Assembly: GCA_964617585.1 (NCBI GenBank)
Contig: CAZTXS010000005.1
Span: 36,647 to 100,646, forward strand
Origin: UMGS1601 sp964617585
GTDB lineage: Bacteria; Bacillota; Clostridia; Oscillospirales; Ruminococcaceae
Direction of reading: 5' to 3'
Length of the DNA stretch: 64,000 nucleotides
Of the stretch, positions 1 to 10,000 are shown piece by piece (position 1 is the first letter of the stretch; every line of letters starts with the position of its first letter). The notes beneath the pieces were generated by a model, which did no database searches, was not told the origin of the DNA, and saw only the letters and a program-made list of their open reading frames with translations. Position numbers and translations under genes: made by a program.

Positions 1-1006
1 CCTGATCCTTTGTCGTTGTGCCTGTTTCGCCGCTGCCTCCCTGGTTAGGGTTGTTCGAGAATTCAAGGTAAACTTCGTTCGGGTTACCTGAAAGTCCGAT
101 AACTGCGTTAGTGTTAAGCGTAGCTGTATATGTAACAACAACCTTTGTATTCGCAGTTACAGTTGCAAGTTCCTTAATATCATCAAATGAAATTGTAAGG
201 CTCTGTCCGGTAACGTTAACATAATTAGACGGGTTTGCAATTTCTGTATCGTCGATTGTGATTTTGATACTATCTGAATTATATGTAAGACCGTCGCTTA
301 ATGTATCGTGGAATACGTACTTATAAGTATCATAATCGCCGATAGTCGAAGGCATTGTACCTGTCAATTGGAAAGGAACCTTGTCGCCGATGCTGTAGTC
401 TGCTACATCTTGCCACTTGTCAGTAACGCTGTCGTCATTATCCTGAACTTTCTTTTCAACTGTAGGAACACTGCTCTTTGGTGTAGCGGTTGTGTTTTTA
501 ACTATTTTAATAATAAACTTTGTTGAAGCGTCTGTGCCGCTAACAGCAGCATTATCCTTAATCAGATAATAACCTGCCGCAAGACCGGTGATTGTTGTTG
601 TGTCAGCAGAAGATTGTTGCGTAGTTGCAGTTTCTGAGAGATTCTTTCCTACAACCTGTGCAAAAGCGTCAAGCTGAGCTGTTGAAAAGTTTTCCAATAC
701 CTCAGCAACTTCTGCTGCTGTGTAACTATCCTCAGTGAAAGACGAACCAATGGTACTGTCATTCTTAAGTGCCGATACGATAGCAGAGCTGTTTACGCCT
801 GAACCCCATTCGATATTTGAAAGAGTTGAGCCGTCAAGATCTCCGCTGAAGATTTGATAAGCGGCATATGTGTGTCCTGTCTTTGTGCCGTTTATTGTTA
901 AAGTATAAGTCTCATCAACAGCAAAAGACGATATTGAAGCTGCAGCCGCTAAAGCTACAGATGTGAAAACCGACGCTGCGATTTTCAACAATTTTCTTTT
1001 TTTCAT
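1..1006 (-). CDS. Isopeptide-forming backbone pilin (SpaA/FimA type), partial
   Basis: Open frame runs off the left edge, so the C-terminus and any LPxTG signal are not visible. Starts at ATG 1006 behind AGGAG. Residues 1-29 form a signal peptide (KKRK, hydrophobic core, cleavage after SSFA). The mature part has features typical of Gram-positive shaft pilins: HTYAAYQIFSGDLDG near the N-terminus, GLAAGYYLIKD, and VYLEFSNNPNQ at the end of the first Ig-like domain. Family knowledge: such subunits are polymerised by a class C sortase and stabilised by Lys-Asn isopeptide bonds. It is the last visible gene of the pilus operon; the sortase probably lies to the left of the window (inference). Confidence 0.85.
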   Translation of the reverse strand, partial: MKKRKLLKIAASVFTSVALAAAASISSFAVDETYTLTINGTKTGHTYAAYQIFSGDLDGSTLSNIEWGSGVNSSAIVSALKNDSTIGSSFTEDSYTAAEVAEVLENFSTAQLDAFAQVVGKNLSETATTQQSSADTTTITGLAAGYYLIKDNAAVSGTDASTKFIIKIVKNTTATPKSSVPTVEKKVQDNDDSVTDKWQDVADYSIGDKVPFQLTGTMPSTIGDYDTYKYVFHDTLSDGLTYNSDSIKITIDDTEIANPSNYVNVTGQSLTISFDDIKELATVTANTKVVVTYTATLNTNAVIGLSGNPNEVYLEFSNNPNQGGSGETGTTTKDQ

Positions 1007-1037
1007 AAAATTTTTCTCCTTTATAAAAATTTTATAC

Positions 1038-4000
1038 TTAAGATTTATCTGACAAACGCCTGCGCAGTATTCTCAAAGCGGCCAGCGCTATCACGAAAAG
1101 CGTGCCGCCCGCTGCAAAGAACCACGCTGTTCCGATAGAACCTGTTTCCGGCATTTCTCCGATAACAATCTTAGTTGATTTGTTTGTAATGGTTATAAGA
1201 CCCGTAGAACCGCTTCCGTTTCCTAAATAGCTGACCTTATTATCAGAAAGGTTTGTTGTTTCAACAACATAATAGTAATAAGGATTTCCGTCTGCATCGG
1301 CAGGCTCTATGCCGTCTTTGAAAACCATTGTCCAGTTATTTGAACTGTCCAGTCTGAAATTATCTTCTTTCCACAGTTCAGCGTCTGACGGAAGCGTTCC
1401 GTCAAGCTGTTGAACAGTAGAACGATAAACCTGAAATTCTATATAATCTGCGGCGGGTATACCATCGTCGTTGTTGTATGTGTGCCATACCTTTTCAACG
1501 GTAAGCCCTGCTGTGTTCACTATTTCAACCGTGTCGCTCGTGTTAAGTCCGTTGCCGATATAATACGGTATAAACTCTCCGGAATTATCGCTGTCAACGG
1601 TAAACAGATCTCCGTTTATCGTGTAGCAAACCTCTTTGACGTAGTAATAAACCGGCAGACCCGATTCAGTTCCGTTAGGCAAGTCGCTCCAAATATGCGA
1701 CCAATTATCAGCCGCACTCAGCGTAACCTGACTTCCCTCAACAAGCTCTAAATCGCTCGGATAGCCTTCGGAAATATTGGTCGTGGATTTATAGAGTTCA
1801 ACCGTAACGCTGTCGTTTTCGTGATTTTCGTTTCCATCCGCCCAGCTTTTATCCACTCGTACTGAAATATTTTTATAGTTCTGAATATTCAGATTTCCGC
1901 CGTTGGATATTATTGAATAATTTTCCGCTTCCTCCGGCGGCGAAACTCCGCTCAGTATTCCAATCGAGAAATATCTGGGTTCTTCAAGCTGTATATACCC
2001 GTCAGGAGCTGTAATTTCAACGATTTTGTATAAGGTTCCGCTGTCAAGACTTATATTGAATAACTCATCCTTTGTAATATTTAAAGCAACGGGCGTATCT
2101 CCGCCCCATTTGCTCACAACGTTCAGCGTAGAATCGCTCTCGTCACTGCTCAGCTCTGAAGCCGCAAGCCAAGTTTCATTTTCAGCGTCCCATTTATATA
2201 GGTTAAAAGAAGCGTTAAGCTTCAAAGAGTAATTACCCGTATCAACCTTATAAATAGTAATTTTTTTCTTGCCTGTTATAGTTCCTTCGCTTGATGATGA
2301 AAGAACAAACTTGCTGTCAAGCGATGTATTTTCCGTTTGCATAACGGTATTTACAGAAACAGAATTTACTACTCCGACCGTATCGTCTGCGGCACTTCCC
2401 TCAGGACGCATTCCTATATATCTGTAAACGATTCTTAAAGGCGTTTCATCAGGTACTGTCAAAGTAAGCTTAGCGGCGTATTCATGATTTCCTGTTATTG
2501 TTTTTTCAGCAAAGTTCGCCGATTCAACAGAAAGTTCCCAGTTATTGTTTTTTCCATTATAAATAAACAATATAAAAGAATCATTATTATTTACTATAGG
2601 ATCAAACTTATCACTCGGAATAGTGATTGTGGCATGACCTTCACTGTCAAAATAACCATCGCTCCAACCTAAAATAGTATTGTCGCTGCTCACAGAGGTA
2701 CCGACATAATAGTTAAAAGCTGTACTTGCCGGACCGCTGATTACTATTTCGTTTGTGCCGTTTGAAAAAACATCGCTGAAGTTGAAGATAATATCGTTAC
2801 CGTAATAATCCATATCGCTATATGAAACTGTTTTGGTTTCACTTACAGCAGGCGGATTATTATCAAGCACATAGCTGTACTCACTCGAATCAAGAAGAAC
2901 GTCCTCGCCGTTCTCACCCGCTCCGATTTGATAAATATCAATAGAATCAAGATAGATGTTAATTCCTCCGGGATCATCGCAGGCTACCCCGTCACCGTAG
3001 GTATGCGCCTTTAAAATATCGGTAAGAATCAAGCTGTCATCCCTTGACAAATCATCGCCGTTCGGATTGACCTTAATTTCGTATTCGATATAACCCGACG
3101 CCAACTTTTCACTGTTGGCAGAAAGACTTTTTGTAAGTATTGATGAATCCTCTTCAATTTTAATCTCCGAAGTAACTTCATCATAAGTTTCGTCTTTAAT
3201 AGAATTTATAATAGTATAGTTTGGATCTTCAAGCTTTTTGTTAAGGTCTTCTTTAGAAATCTTTACGGTATAATAAAATATCAAACTAGATTTATACTCA
3301 CTGGTAATGGTAATCGTATCTTTGCTATCATTCAAAACAAATTTCGGGTTTGTACTACTATTTACCGGATATTTGCTATAACCATTCCAACCGACCAAAT
3401 AACCTGAATCTCCGGCTACATGTTGACCTTTATTAGTTAAATCAGGATAGCCATAGAAAGTAAATCCCTCAGGCAAGCTATCAGTAATTGTATATGTTTC
3501 GCCGCTGTACGTATAATTTGTATTAACCGCAATCACATAGTTGATAAGATAAAATTCTGTGCCGTCAATTGTTACTGTATCAAGGTCGCTTATTGATTTT
3601 TTTACCGTTTCGTACTCAATAGTGTCTGTATCCGCAATATAAACACCTTTGATATAGGGTGTTTTGCTCGTATCAACATTTTCATAAGGCTCGGTATCCT
3701 TAGATTCCTTGCCGTTGAAGCTTGCAGTATTGCCGAAAACAACTGTCTGACCCGTTTCAACCTCGCTGATTACAGCGGTGGTTTCATAACTGATAATAAC
3801 CTTAGTAACTTCGTCTAATGCATCAACGTCATTAAAGGCAATGTTAAACGATGTTAAATTCGCATCCGAATTCGTTACTGAATAACATTCGGCGTCTAAA
3901 GAAGCTCCGGTATTCGCATTTGTCACCGTCAACTCTTTAAGCTGTTCAGGTGAAATATAATGCAAATCTATATTTCCTTTGTCATCGGAGAGAACTATAT

Positions 4001-5918
4001 CCTCCAAGGTAAGACCCCTGAATTTACCTGCTTCCTGTTCTATGGTTATCGTCCACGGAATAATCATAATTCCGTTTTCTTCATCAATTACGCTTTCTCC
4101 GTGCGTTTTCACAATAGAGTTTACGGCATTCCATGTATCTTCATCTGTTGCAGATTTAACTTCTTCGCCGTCACCGTTCTTAAGATAAGCCGTATTCGTG
4201 TTTGTATACGAATCTTCATCAGTATTCATAGTACCGTCATAAGGATCGGTATAATATACAATTTTAATGTAATCGATTCCGCAGTCGCTTGTAAGATCAT
4301 GAAATGTTACAGTTCCGTTTTCCTTATCTATTGTGTAATACTGAGAGTCGATATCATCCCAACTGCCGACGCTGATACCCATAGTTACATCAGCGTTTTT
4401 CAACGCCTCGTCATATATGGAATAATCGTTCAGAACAGACGGATCAACGCCGTTTATATTTAACTCAATTGTCCATTTAATAAGCTTATTATCTCTGTCC
4501 TCCCAATGTCCTTTTGTCAAGGTTGTCGAGTTGTAGGAAACCGTCTTAGAAGGCTTATCGCCAATCGGTGCATTACCAGGATTATCCATTTCCGCTTGGT
4601 TTGTATAAGTTTCTCCCTCTTGCGCAGGAGTAGAATAAGTTATAACCAAGTCGCCTGTATAATTTTCATCAGCGCTTAGAGTTATAGTATCACCCGATAG
4701 ACTTCCTGTTACAGAGCTCGGTTCAAATGTGATATTGCTTGCGTCTGTAAAATACTCGCTAAACATCGAGTCTTTGATTTTAAAGCCGTTTAAAGAACGA
4801 TTATATTTATTGGTGATAGTAATTTTCCAGTCAATTGTTCCGTCGGTGTAATTGGCGTTTCCCTCTTTTGAAATAGCGTATCCGAGATCATAGTATACAG
4901 TTGTATTATCAGAAAGATCAACACTGTTATCGCTATTTATAAGCGAAACAGTATTGGTAATCTTACCCATCCAGTTATCTCCATCACCCCAGTCATGCTT
5001 AGGAGTCCACGTTTCCTCATCGGTCAATGTGGTAGTATATGTAATTGTCACCTGTTTGTCTGTTGCGCCGGATGTAAAGGTGAACTCGCCTGTTTCACTA
5101 TCATAGCTTCCTGCACCAACAGGGTCTACCGAAACATTTTCAGCTCTCTTAGCATCAAACATAGTATCGCTGAGAGTAAAGCTTCCTAAATCCTCAGCGT
5201 TAGGGTTATCTACTATAATGGTCCACGTTATAGTTCCGTCGCCATTATTCGTTCCGGACTTTGACAATGCCGTTTTCTTAGGAGTAAACCCTTCAATTAC
5301 TACAGTCTGTGTGCCTATTTTGACGTCGGTAGTGCTTCCGGTTTCAGTGTCAAGTCTTGTAACTTGAGATTGAAAACTCAAGGTTCCGCTGAAACCGTAT
5401 TTGTATTTATCAAAATAATCATCATAAATTTTAATTTTTACTAAATTTGTTCCCGGTTCAATTATATATTCTCCTACTTTATCGCTTCCATCAGTTATAT
5501 ATCCGGTCATAGTCTCAGCGACAGTAACATTTTCAGGAAGTGTAATATATAAATAAGGTTCATCAGTAGATAATACCGGTAAGACCGCACTATCGTTTAC
5601 ATTATATGTGAGAGAAAGACTTCCCGTAATAGTATTGCCATTGGCGTCGGCGACTCCATTTTCAAAAGTTAGATTAGTAATATATTTCTCCAAATTAAAG
5701 GCATTTTTATCTGTGTCGAAATCGGAGAAATCAACGGTATCCGAATAAGTCGCCACGGACAAATCAGGAGACTGAGTAGCGCTTATAGCAGGCAAAATAA
5801 GACTTGCAGTGACTGAAAGAAGCACAACAACGGAAAGTATAACGGCAGTAACCCTGTAAATACGCTTGCTTTTTCGGTCATTTATGTAATTTTTAATTTT
5901 TTCGTCTAATTTATTCAT
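1038..5918 (-). CDS. Giant LPxTG-anchored adhesin / ancillary pilin with Cna-B domains
   Basis: 1626 residues, ATG behind GGAGGGG. An N-terminal membrane/signal segment at about residues 22-47 is followed by many repeated beta-sandwich modules of the 'DGTITWTI..N....L..F.L.D.MF' kind (adhesin isopeptide-type), then a SpaA-like module (ITIYKVDTG...FNLYKWD) and two Cna-B modules (VRVDKSWADGNENH..; LTVEKVWHTYNNDDG..), each ending in YYYVKE or YYYVVET. The C-terminus has the sorting signal MPETG, a hydrophobic segment and an RILRRR tail, so it should be fixed to the wall or pilus by sortase. It sits 31 bp upstream of the pilin gene and downstream of signal peptidase, which suggests a pilus tip or ancillary subunit (inference). 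Its ligand cannot be told from sequence. Confidence 0.85.
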   Translation of the reverse strand: MNKLDEKIKNYINDRKSKRIYRVTAVILSVVVLLSVTASLILPAISATQSPDLSVATYSDTVDFSDFDTDKNAFNLEKYITNLTFENGVADANGNTITGSLSLTYNVNDSAVLPVLSTDEPYLYITLPENVTVAETMTGYITDGSDKVGEYIIEPGTNLVKIKIYDDYFDKYKYGFSGTLSFQSQVTRLDTETGSTTDVKIGTQTVVIEGFTPKKTALSKSGTNNGDGTITWTIIVDNPNAEDLGSFTLSDTMFDAKRAENVSVDPVGAGSYDSETGEFTFTSGATDKQVTITYTTTLTDEETWTPKHDWGDGDNWMGKITNTVSLINSDNSVDLSDNTTVYYDLGYAISKEGNANYTDGTIDWKITITNKYNRSLNGFKIKDSMFSEYFTDASNITFEPSSVTGSLSGDTITLSADENYTGDLVITYSTPAQEGETYTNQAEMDNPGNAPIGDKPSKTVSYNSTTLTKGHWEDRDNKLIKWTIELNINGVDPSVLNDYSIYDEALKNADVTMGISVGSWDDIDSQYYTIDKENGTVTFHDLTSDCGIDYIKIVYYTDPYDGTMNTDEDSYTNTNTAYLKNGDGEEVKSATDEDTWNAVNSIVKTHGESVIDEENGIMIIPWTITIEQEAGKFRGLTLEDIVLSDDKGNIDLHYISPEQLKELTVTNANTGASLDAECYSVTNSDANLTSFNIAFNDVDALDEVTKVIISYETTAVISEVETGQTVVFGNTASFNGKESKDTEPYENVDTSKTPYIKGVYIADTDTIEYETVKKSISDLDTVTIDGTEFYLINYVIAVNTNYTYSGETYTITDSLPEGFTFYGYPDLTNKGQHVAGDSGYLVGWNGYSKYPVNSSTNPKFVLNDSKDTITITSEYKSSLIFYYTVKISKEDLNKKLEDPNYTIINSIKDETYDEVTSEIKIEEDSSILTKSLSANSEKLASGYIEYEIKVNPNGDDLSRDDSLILTDILKAHTYGDGVACDDPGGINIYLDSIDIYQIGAGENGEDVLLDSSEYSYVLDNNPPAVSETKTVSYSDMDYYGNDIIFNFSDVFSNGTNEIVISGPASTAFNYYVGTSVSSDNTILGWSDGYFDSEGHATITIPSDKFDPIVNNNDSFILFIYNGKNNNWELSVESANFAEKTITGNHEYAAKLTLTVPDETPLRIVYRYIGMRPEGSAADDTVGVVNSVSVNTVMQTENTSLDSKFVLSSSSEGTITGKKKITIYKVDTGNYSLKLNASFNLYKWDAENETWLAASELSSDESDSTLNVVSKWGGDTPVALNITKDELFNISLDSGTLYKIVEITAPDGYIQLEEPRYFSIGILSGVSPPEEAENYSIISNGGNLNIQNYKNISVRVDKSWADGNENHENDSVTVELYKSTTNISEGYPSDLELVEGSQVTLSAADNWSHIWSDLPNGTESGLPVYYYVKEVCYTINGDLFTVDSDNSGEFIPYYIGNGLNTSDTVEIVNTAGLTVEKVWHTYNNDDGIPAADYIEFQVYRSTVQQLDGTLPSDAELWKEDNFRLDSSNNWTMVFKDGIEPADADGNPYYYYVVETTNLSDNKVSYLGNGSGSTGLITITNKSTKIVIGEMPETGSIGTAWFFAAGGTLFVIALAALRILRRRLSDKS

Positions 5919-5970
5919 ACTAACTACTCCCCTCCTTCCATTGAAGTAATTATTATATTAACTGATTTTG

Positions 5971-6552
5971 TCAAGATATAAAGCCTATTTCTTTAATGGG
6001 CCAAACCCTGAACATGACCTTTCCGACTACCGCTTCCTCAGATATACAGCCAACTGAAGTTGAACGGCTGTCAATAGAAGTTGAACGGTGGTCGCCCATA
6101 ACAAATATTCTCTGATCGGGAACCTGATAAGGAAGCTTTAAATCACATTCGCCGAACGCTTTGTCTTCAACATAAGGTTCATCAAGCCTCACATCGTTAA
6201 CATATACCGTTCCGTCCGGATCTATGTTCACATAATCGCCCGAAACAGCTATAATGCGTTTAAGAAGTATTTTATTGTTATAATAAAACGCAACTATATC
6301 GCCCTGTGAAAAGTTACCGTTTTTTCGGCAAACTATAAGTTCGTCATTTTGAAGCGTAGGCGTCATGCTCGTACCTGTAACCCTCAGCACCGGCAGAAAC
6401 AGCATTGAAATCAAAACTGCGGCGGCGGCAACTATTATAAGTGACGCTATTGTATTATAAAAAAGCCTTATAAACGCTCTTCGGCTTTTAATGCGTTTGA
6501 CTTCTTTATAGAGCTGTTCGGCTGAAGGAATATCAATCCTATTATTTTCCAC
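5971..6552 (-). CDS. lepB: Signal peptidase I, pilus-operon copy
   Basis: S26 signal peptidase, membrane-bound, removes signal peptides from exported proteins. Seen: one membrane segment (about residues 32-55), catalytic serine in VTGTSMTPTL (about S62), catalytic lysine in LLKRIIAVSGD (about K98), and the box-E motif GDHRSTSIDSRS. The frame is open to 6669, but that start would overlap the upstream gene by 128 bp. I prefer GTG at 6552, which overlaps the upstream stop by 11 bp, fits translational coupling and gives 193 residues, a normal length. Its place between pilin genes suggests it serves pilin export. Both catalytic residues are present, unlike the inactive SipA-type pilus chaperones. 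Confidence 0.88.
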   Translation of the reverse strand: MENNRIDIPSAEQLYKEVKRIKSRRAFIRLFYNTIASLIIVAAAAVLISMLFLPVLRVTGTSMTPTLQNDELIVCRKNGNFSQGDIVAFYYNNKILLKRIIAVSGDYVNIDPDGTVYVNDVRLDEPYVEDKAFGECDLKLPYQVPDQRIFVMGDHRSTSIDSRSTSVGCISEEAVVGKVMFRVWPIKEIGFIS

Positions 6553-6847
6553 TCTTTTCAGACCCCCGCTTTTGTTTGCGTTTGTTCTGCGATTTATTCT
6601 CCTTTGCAGAACCGATTCCGTTATCGGGTTTCTTATTTTCATTAAACTTCGCCCTATAAAGTCTGTCAATTTGTTTAGAAGCTTTATTTAATTCAAACAT
6701 AATTTCTTTATGGTCTTTATTTAACTTATCTACATGCTCACGAAGCTGTTCGTTTTCAAGTCTGGTTTCATCAAGCTCTTTTCTCATATAATATAATATT
6801 TCCAGCAGTTCACGCCGCTTTAATTTTTTCAGTTCATTATCTGTCAT
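6542..6847 (-). CDS. Small coiled-coil protein, first gene of the pilus operon
   Basis: 101 residues, very charged. After MTDNELKKLKRRELLEILYY the sequence has long helical heptads (ELDETRLENEQLREHVDKLNKDHKEIMFELNK) and a Lys-rich, disordered tail. No catalytic motif or membrane segment. Proteins of this kind are often found directly before signal peptidase I in clostridial pilus clusters; the function is unknown to me. It lies just downstream of a good promoter and overlaps the signal peptidase start by 11 bp, so it is co-transcribed with the pilins. Confidence 0.7.
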   Translation of the reverse strand: MTDNELKKLKRRELLEILYYMRKELDETRLENEQLREHVDKLNKDHKEIMFELNKASKQIDRLYRAKFNENKKPDNGIGSAKENKSQNKRKQKRGSEKSGK

Positions 6848-6957
6848 TTAAACACACCCCGTCACAAATGAAATGCTTTTAACCTCATCTCAATTTATCA
6901 TATGCAACAAACCGGCGCTAATTTCATCAGCTTATAAGTTGTTCATTATTTATTATT

Positions 6958-6987
6958 ATTATAACGCTGATTTGTATGATTTGTCAA
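6958..6987 (-). promoter_or_regulatory. Promoter of the pilus operon
   Basis: Minus-strand TTGACA (6987-6982), 18-bp spacer, TATAAT (6963-6958). It is the only strong vegetative promoter seen between the CRISPR trailer and the operon. Confidence 0.7.
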
Positions 6988-7096
6988 CTATTCCAAACAA
7001 GCATTATAAAAATTTCTACAATATTCACAAATATTAATACAATATTTATGCAATTTGCAAATTTCAATTCATCAATAAGACAAAAAATTATTTCAT

Positions 7097-10000
7097 ATTT
7101 CAATCCACACTCTCCGTATGGAGAGTGACTACTGTTTGGCAAGCAATAGCCGACCTGGAGGAGATTTCAATCCACACTCTCCGTATGGAGAGTGACGCTA
7201 TTGCTCGCTCTTCTTCTCGTGGATAAAGGTGTATTTCAATCCACACTCTCCGTATGGAGAGTGACCTGCTGTCCGCTCTGCTGTTTAGCTTCCCCGGTGA
7301 TTTCAATCCACACTCTCCGTATGGAGAGTGACGGTGAACGCTCTGACTTAGGAGCATACATATTATATTTCAATCCACACTCTCCGTATGGAGAGTGACA
7401 ATTTGTCAATTCTCACATTGCCAAGAGGTTCAAATTTCAATCCACACTCTCCGTATGGAGAGTGACTGATAGGATTTGCAGTAGTTGTTAAACTCTGGCA
7501 ATTTCAATCCACACTCTCCGTATGGAGAGTGACCCATCCCATTGCAGTTGTATCACCATAAATTCCGAATTTCAATCCACACTCTCCGTATGGGGAGTGA
7601 CAATTGTAAATTATAAACAAATGGAGGTGCAAAAATATTTCAATCCACACTCTCCGTATGGAGAGTGACAAAAAGAATTTGAGCTTGACGGTTTGTCAAT
7701 CGAAATTTCAATCCACACTCTCCGTATGGAGAGTGACGGTCATGACCCCGTGCGAATGTATGGCATACCGAAATTTCAATCCACACTCTCCGTATGGAGA
7801 GTGACTGAAAAGCCTATCGAGTTGCCAATAGAGCAGAGGAATTTCAATCCACACTCTCCGTATGGAGAGTGACCGGGATTTGAAGTTTAGAGCATTAACG
7901 GCAAATATTTCAATCCACACTCTCCGTATGGAGAGTGACCTAACTATTTATGGATATACAAATACCGTTGCTATTTCAATCCACACTCTCCGTATGGAGA
8001 GTGACTAAAACAATTAAATTTGTCAAGCCTTTTTAACATATTTCAATCCACACTCTCCGTATGGAGAGTGACCATATAGCTTTGAGGTATCCAAGCCCGT
8101 CAAAAAATTTCAATCCACACTCTCCGTATGGAGAGTGACAATATCGTGTCACTAGACAAGGTGGACTAATTATATTTCAATCCACACTCTCCGTATGGAG
8201 AGTGACCGGCAATGTTTATCGAAAATTATTTCAAGAAGGGCAATTTCAATCCACACTCTCCGTATGGAGAGTGACCCGCTACAGATTGGACGAGCCGCAG
8301 AAATGGAAATTTCAATCCACACTCTCCGTATGGAGAGTGACCACTGAAGGAGAATGGTATGCAAAAGACATACGAATTTCAATCCACACTCTCCGTATGG
8401 AGAGTGACTAGGCTCTCCACAAGCTATTTCCCCAAGTAAGGATTTCAATCCACACTCTCCGTATGGAGAGTGACCAGAGTATCAGAGCTTAAATCAGACG
8501 GCAAAATTATTTCAATCCACACTCTCCGTATGGAGAGTGACGTCCAAAATTATAAAAATGTTGACATTTCAAGCATTTCAATCCACACTCTCCGTATGGA
8601 GAGTGACTATTTTTTTCATGTTTTTTCTTTCCAACTATTTATATTTCAATCCACACTCTCCGTATGGAGAGTGACACAAAACAAAGATTGAGTGGTGCGA
8701 CAGTACATGATTTCAATCCACACTCTCCGTATGGAGAGTGACGGGCGACTGCGGTTTATAAACTCCTTGTAAACAGATTTCAATCCACACTCTCCGTATG
8801 GAGAGTGACCGCTTGAATGCTGGAGGCTTCAAGGCTGGCAGGATATTTCAATCCACACTCTCCGTATGGAGAGTGACCGCTTGAATGCTGGAGGCTTCAN
8901 NNNNNNNNNNNNNNNNNNNNNNNNNNNNNNNNNNNNNNNNNNNNNNNNNNNNNNNNNNNNNNNNNNNNNNNNNNNNNNNNNNNNNNNNNNNNNNNNNNNG
9001 AGGCTTCAAGGCTGGCAGGATATTTCAATCCACACTCTCCGTATGGAGAGTGACGTAACAGTTACATTGAAACAGATGCACCAATACAGATTTCAATCCA
9101 CACTCTCCGTATGGAGAGTGACACTTATAGGCAGTCCTGAAATCAGGATAGGTGATATTTCAATCCACACTCTCCGTATGGAGAGTGACTTCGAGCTTTA
9201 AAATCCTTGTTTTCAGACGCAATGATTTCAATCCACACTCTCCGTATGGAGAGTGACTAAATGATATTTTGTGTATACAGGATTTTGCATTGATTTCAAT
9301 CCACACTCTCCGTATGGAGAGTGACTTAAGGGAATGATTGACGACAGTTCGTCAAACAGTATTTCAATCCACACTCTCCGTATGGAGAGTGACTTTTAGG
9401 TCACTTTGTTTCTGCCGTCTATGACGGAATTTCAATCCACACTCTCCGTATGGAGAGTGACGCTACATCTTTAAAACAATTTAAAAATATTGACAATTTC
9501 AATCCACACTCTCCGTATGGAGAGTGACTAAACGTGTCACAAAATACGGTAAAACACGGAAAATTTCAATCCACACTCTCCGTATGGAGAGTGACTTCGA
9601 GCTTTAAAATCCTTGTTTTCAGACGCAATGATTTCAATCCACACTCTCCGTATGGAGAGTGACCGGTGAAAAATGAAAAAACTGAACAAAATCAAAATAT
9701 TTCAATCCACACTCTCCGTATGGAGAGTGACCACGGAAGGAGAATGGTATGCAAAAGACATACGAATTTCAATCCACACTCTCCGTATGGAGAGTGACTT
9801 TGTGCCTGAGTTTACGGCGGATGTCGGGATAAATTTCAATCCACACTCTCCGTATGGAGAGTGCCTCAGAACTGATAACAGTGCCGAAAAGCTCATCGGA
9901 TTTCAATCCACACTCTCCGTATGGAGAGTGACTTGCGGTGCAGTCTTACCAAGCAATACATGACACGATTTCAATCCACACTCTCCGTATGGAGAGTGAC

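Noticed and set aside
3960..4463. 167-codon plus-strand frame inside the adhesin gene
   Set aside because: Antisense frame within a well-supported repeated-domain gene; no SD and unlikely composition.
7055..7075. Degenerate repeat at the trailer (ATTTCAATTCATC)
   Set aside because: Only the first bases match the repeat, the hairpin arms are absent, and such AT-rich matches are expected by chance.
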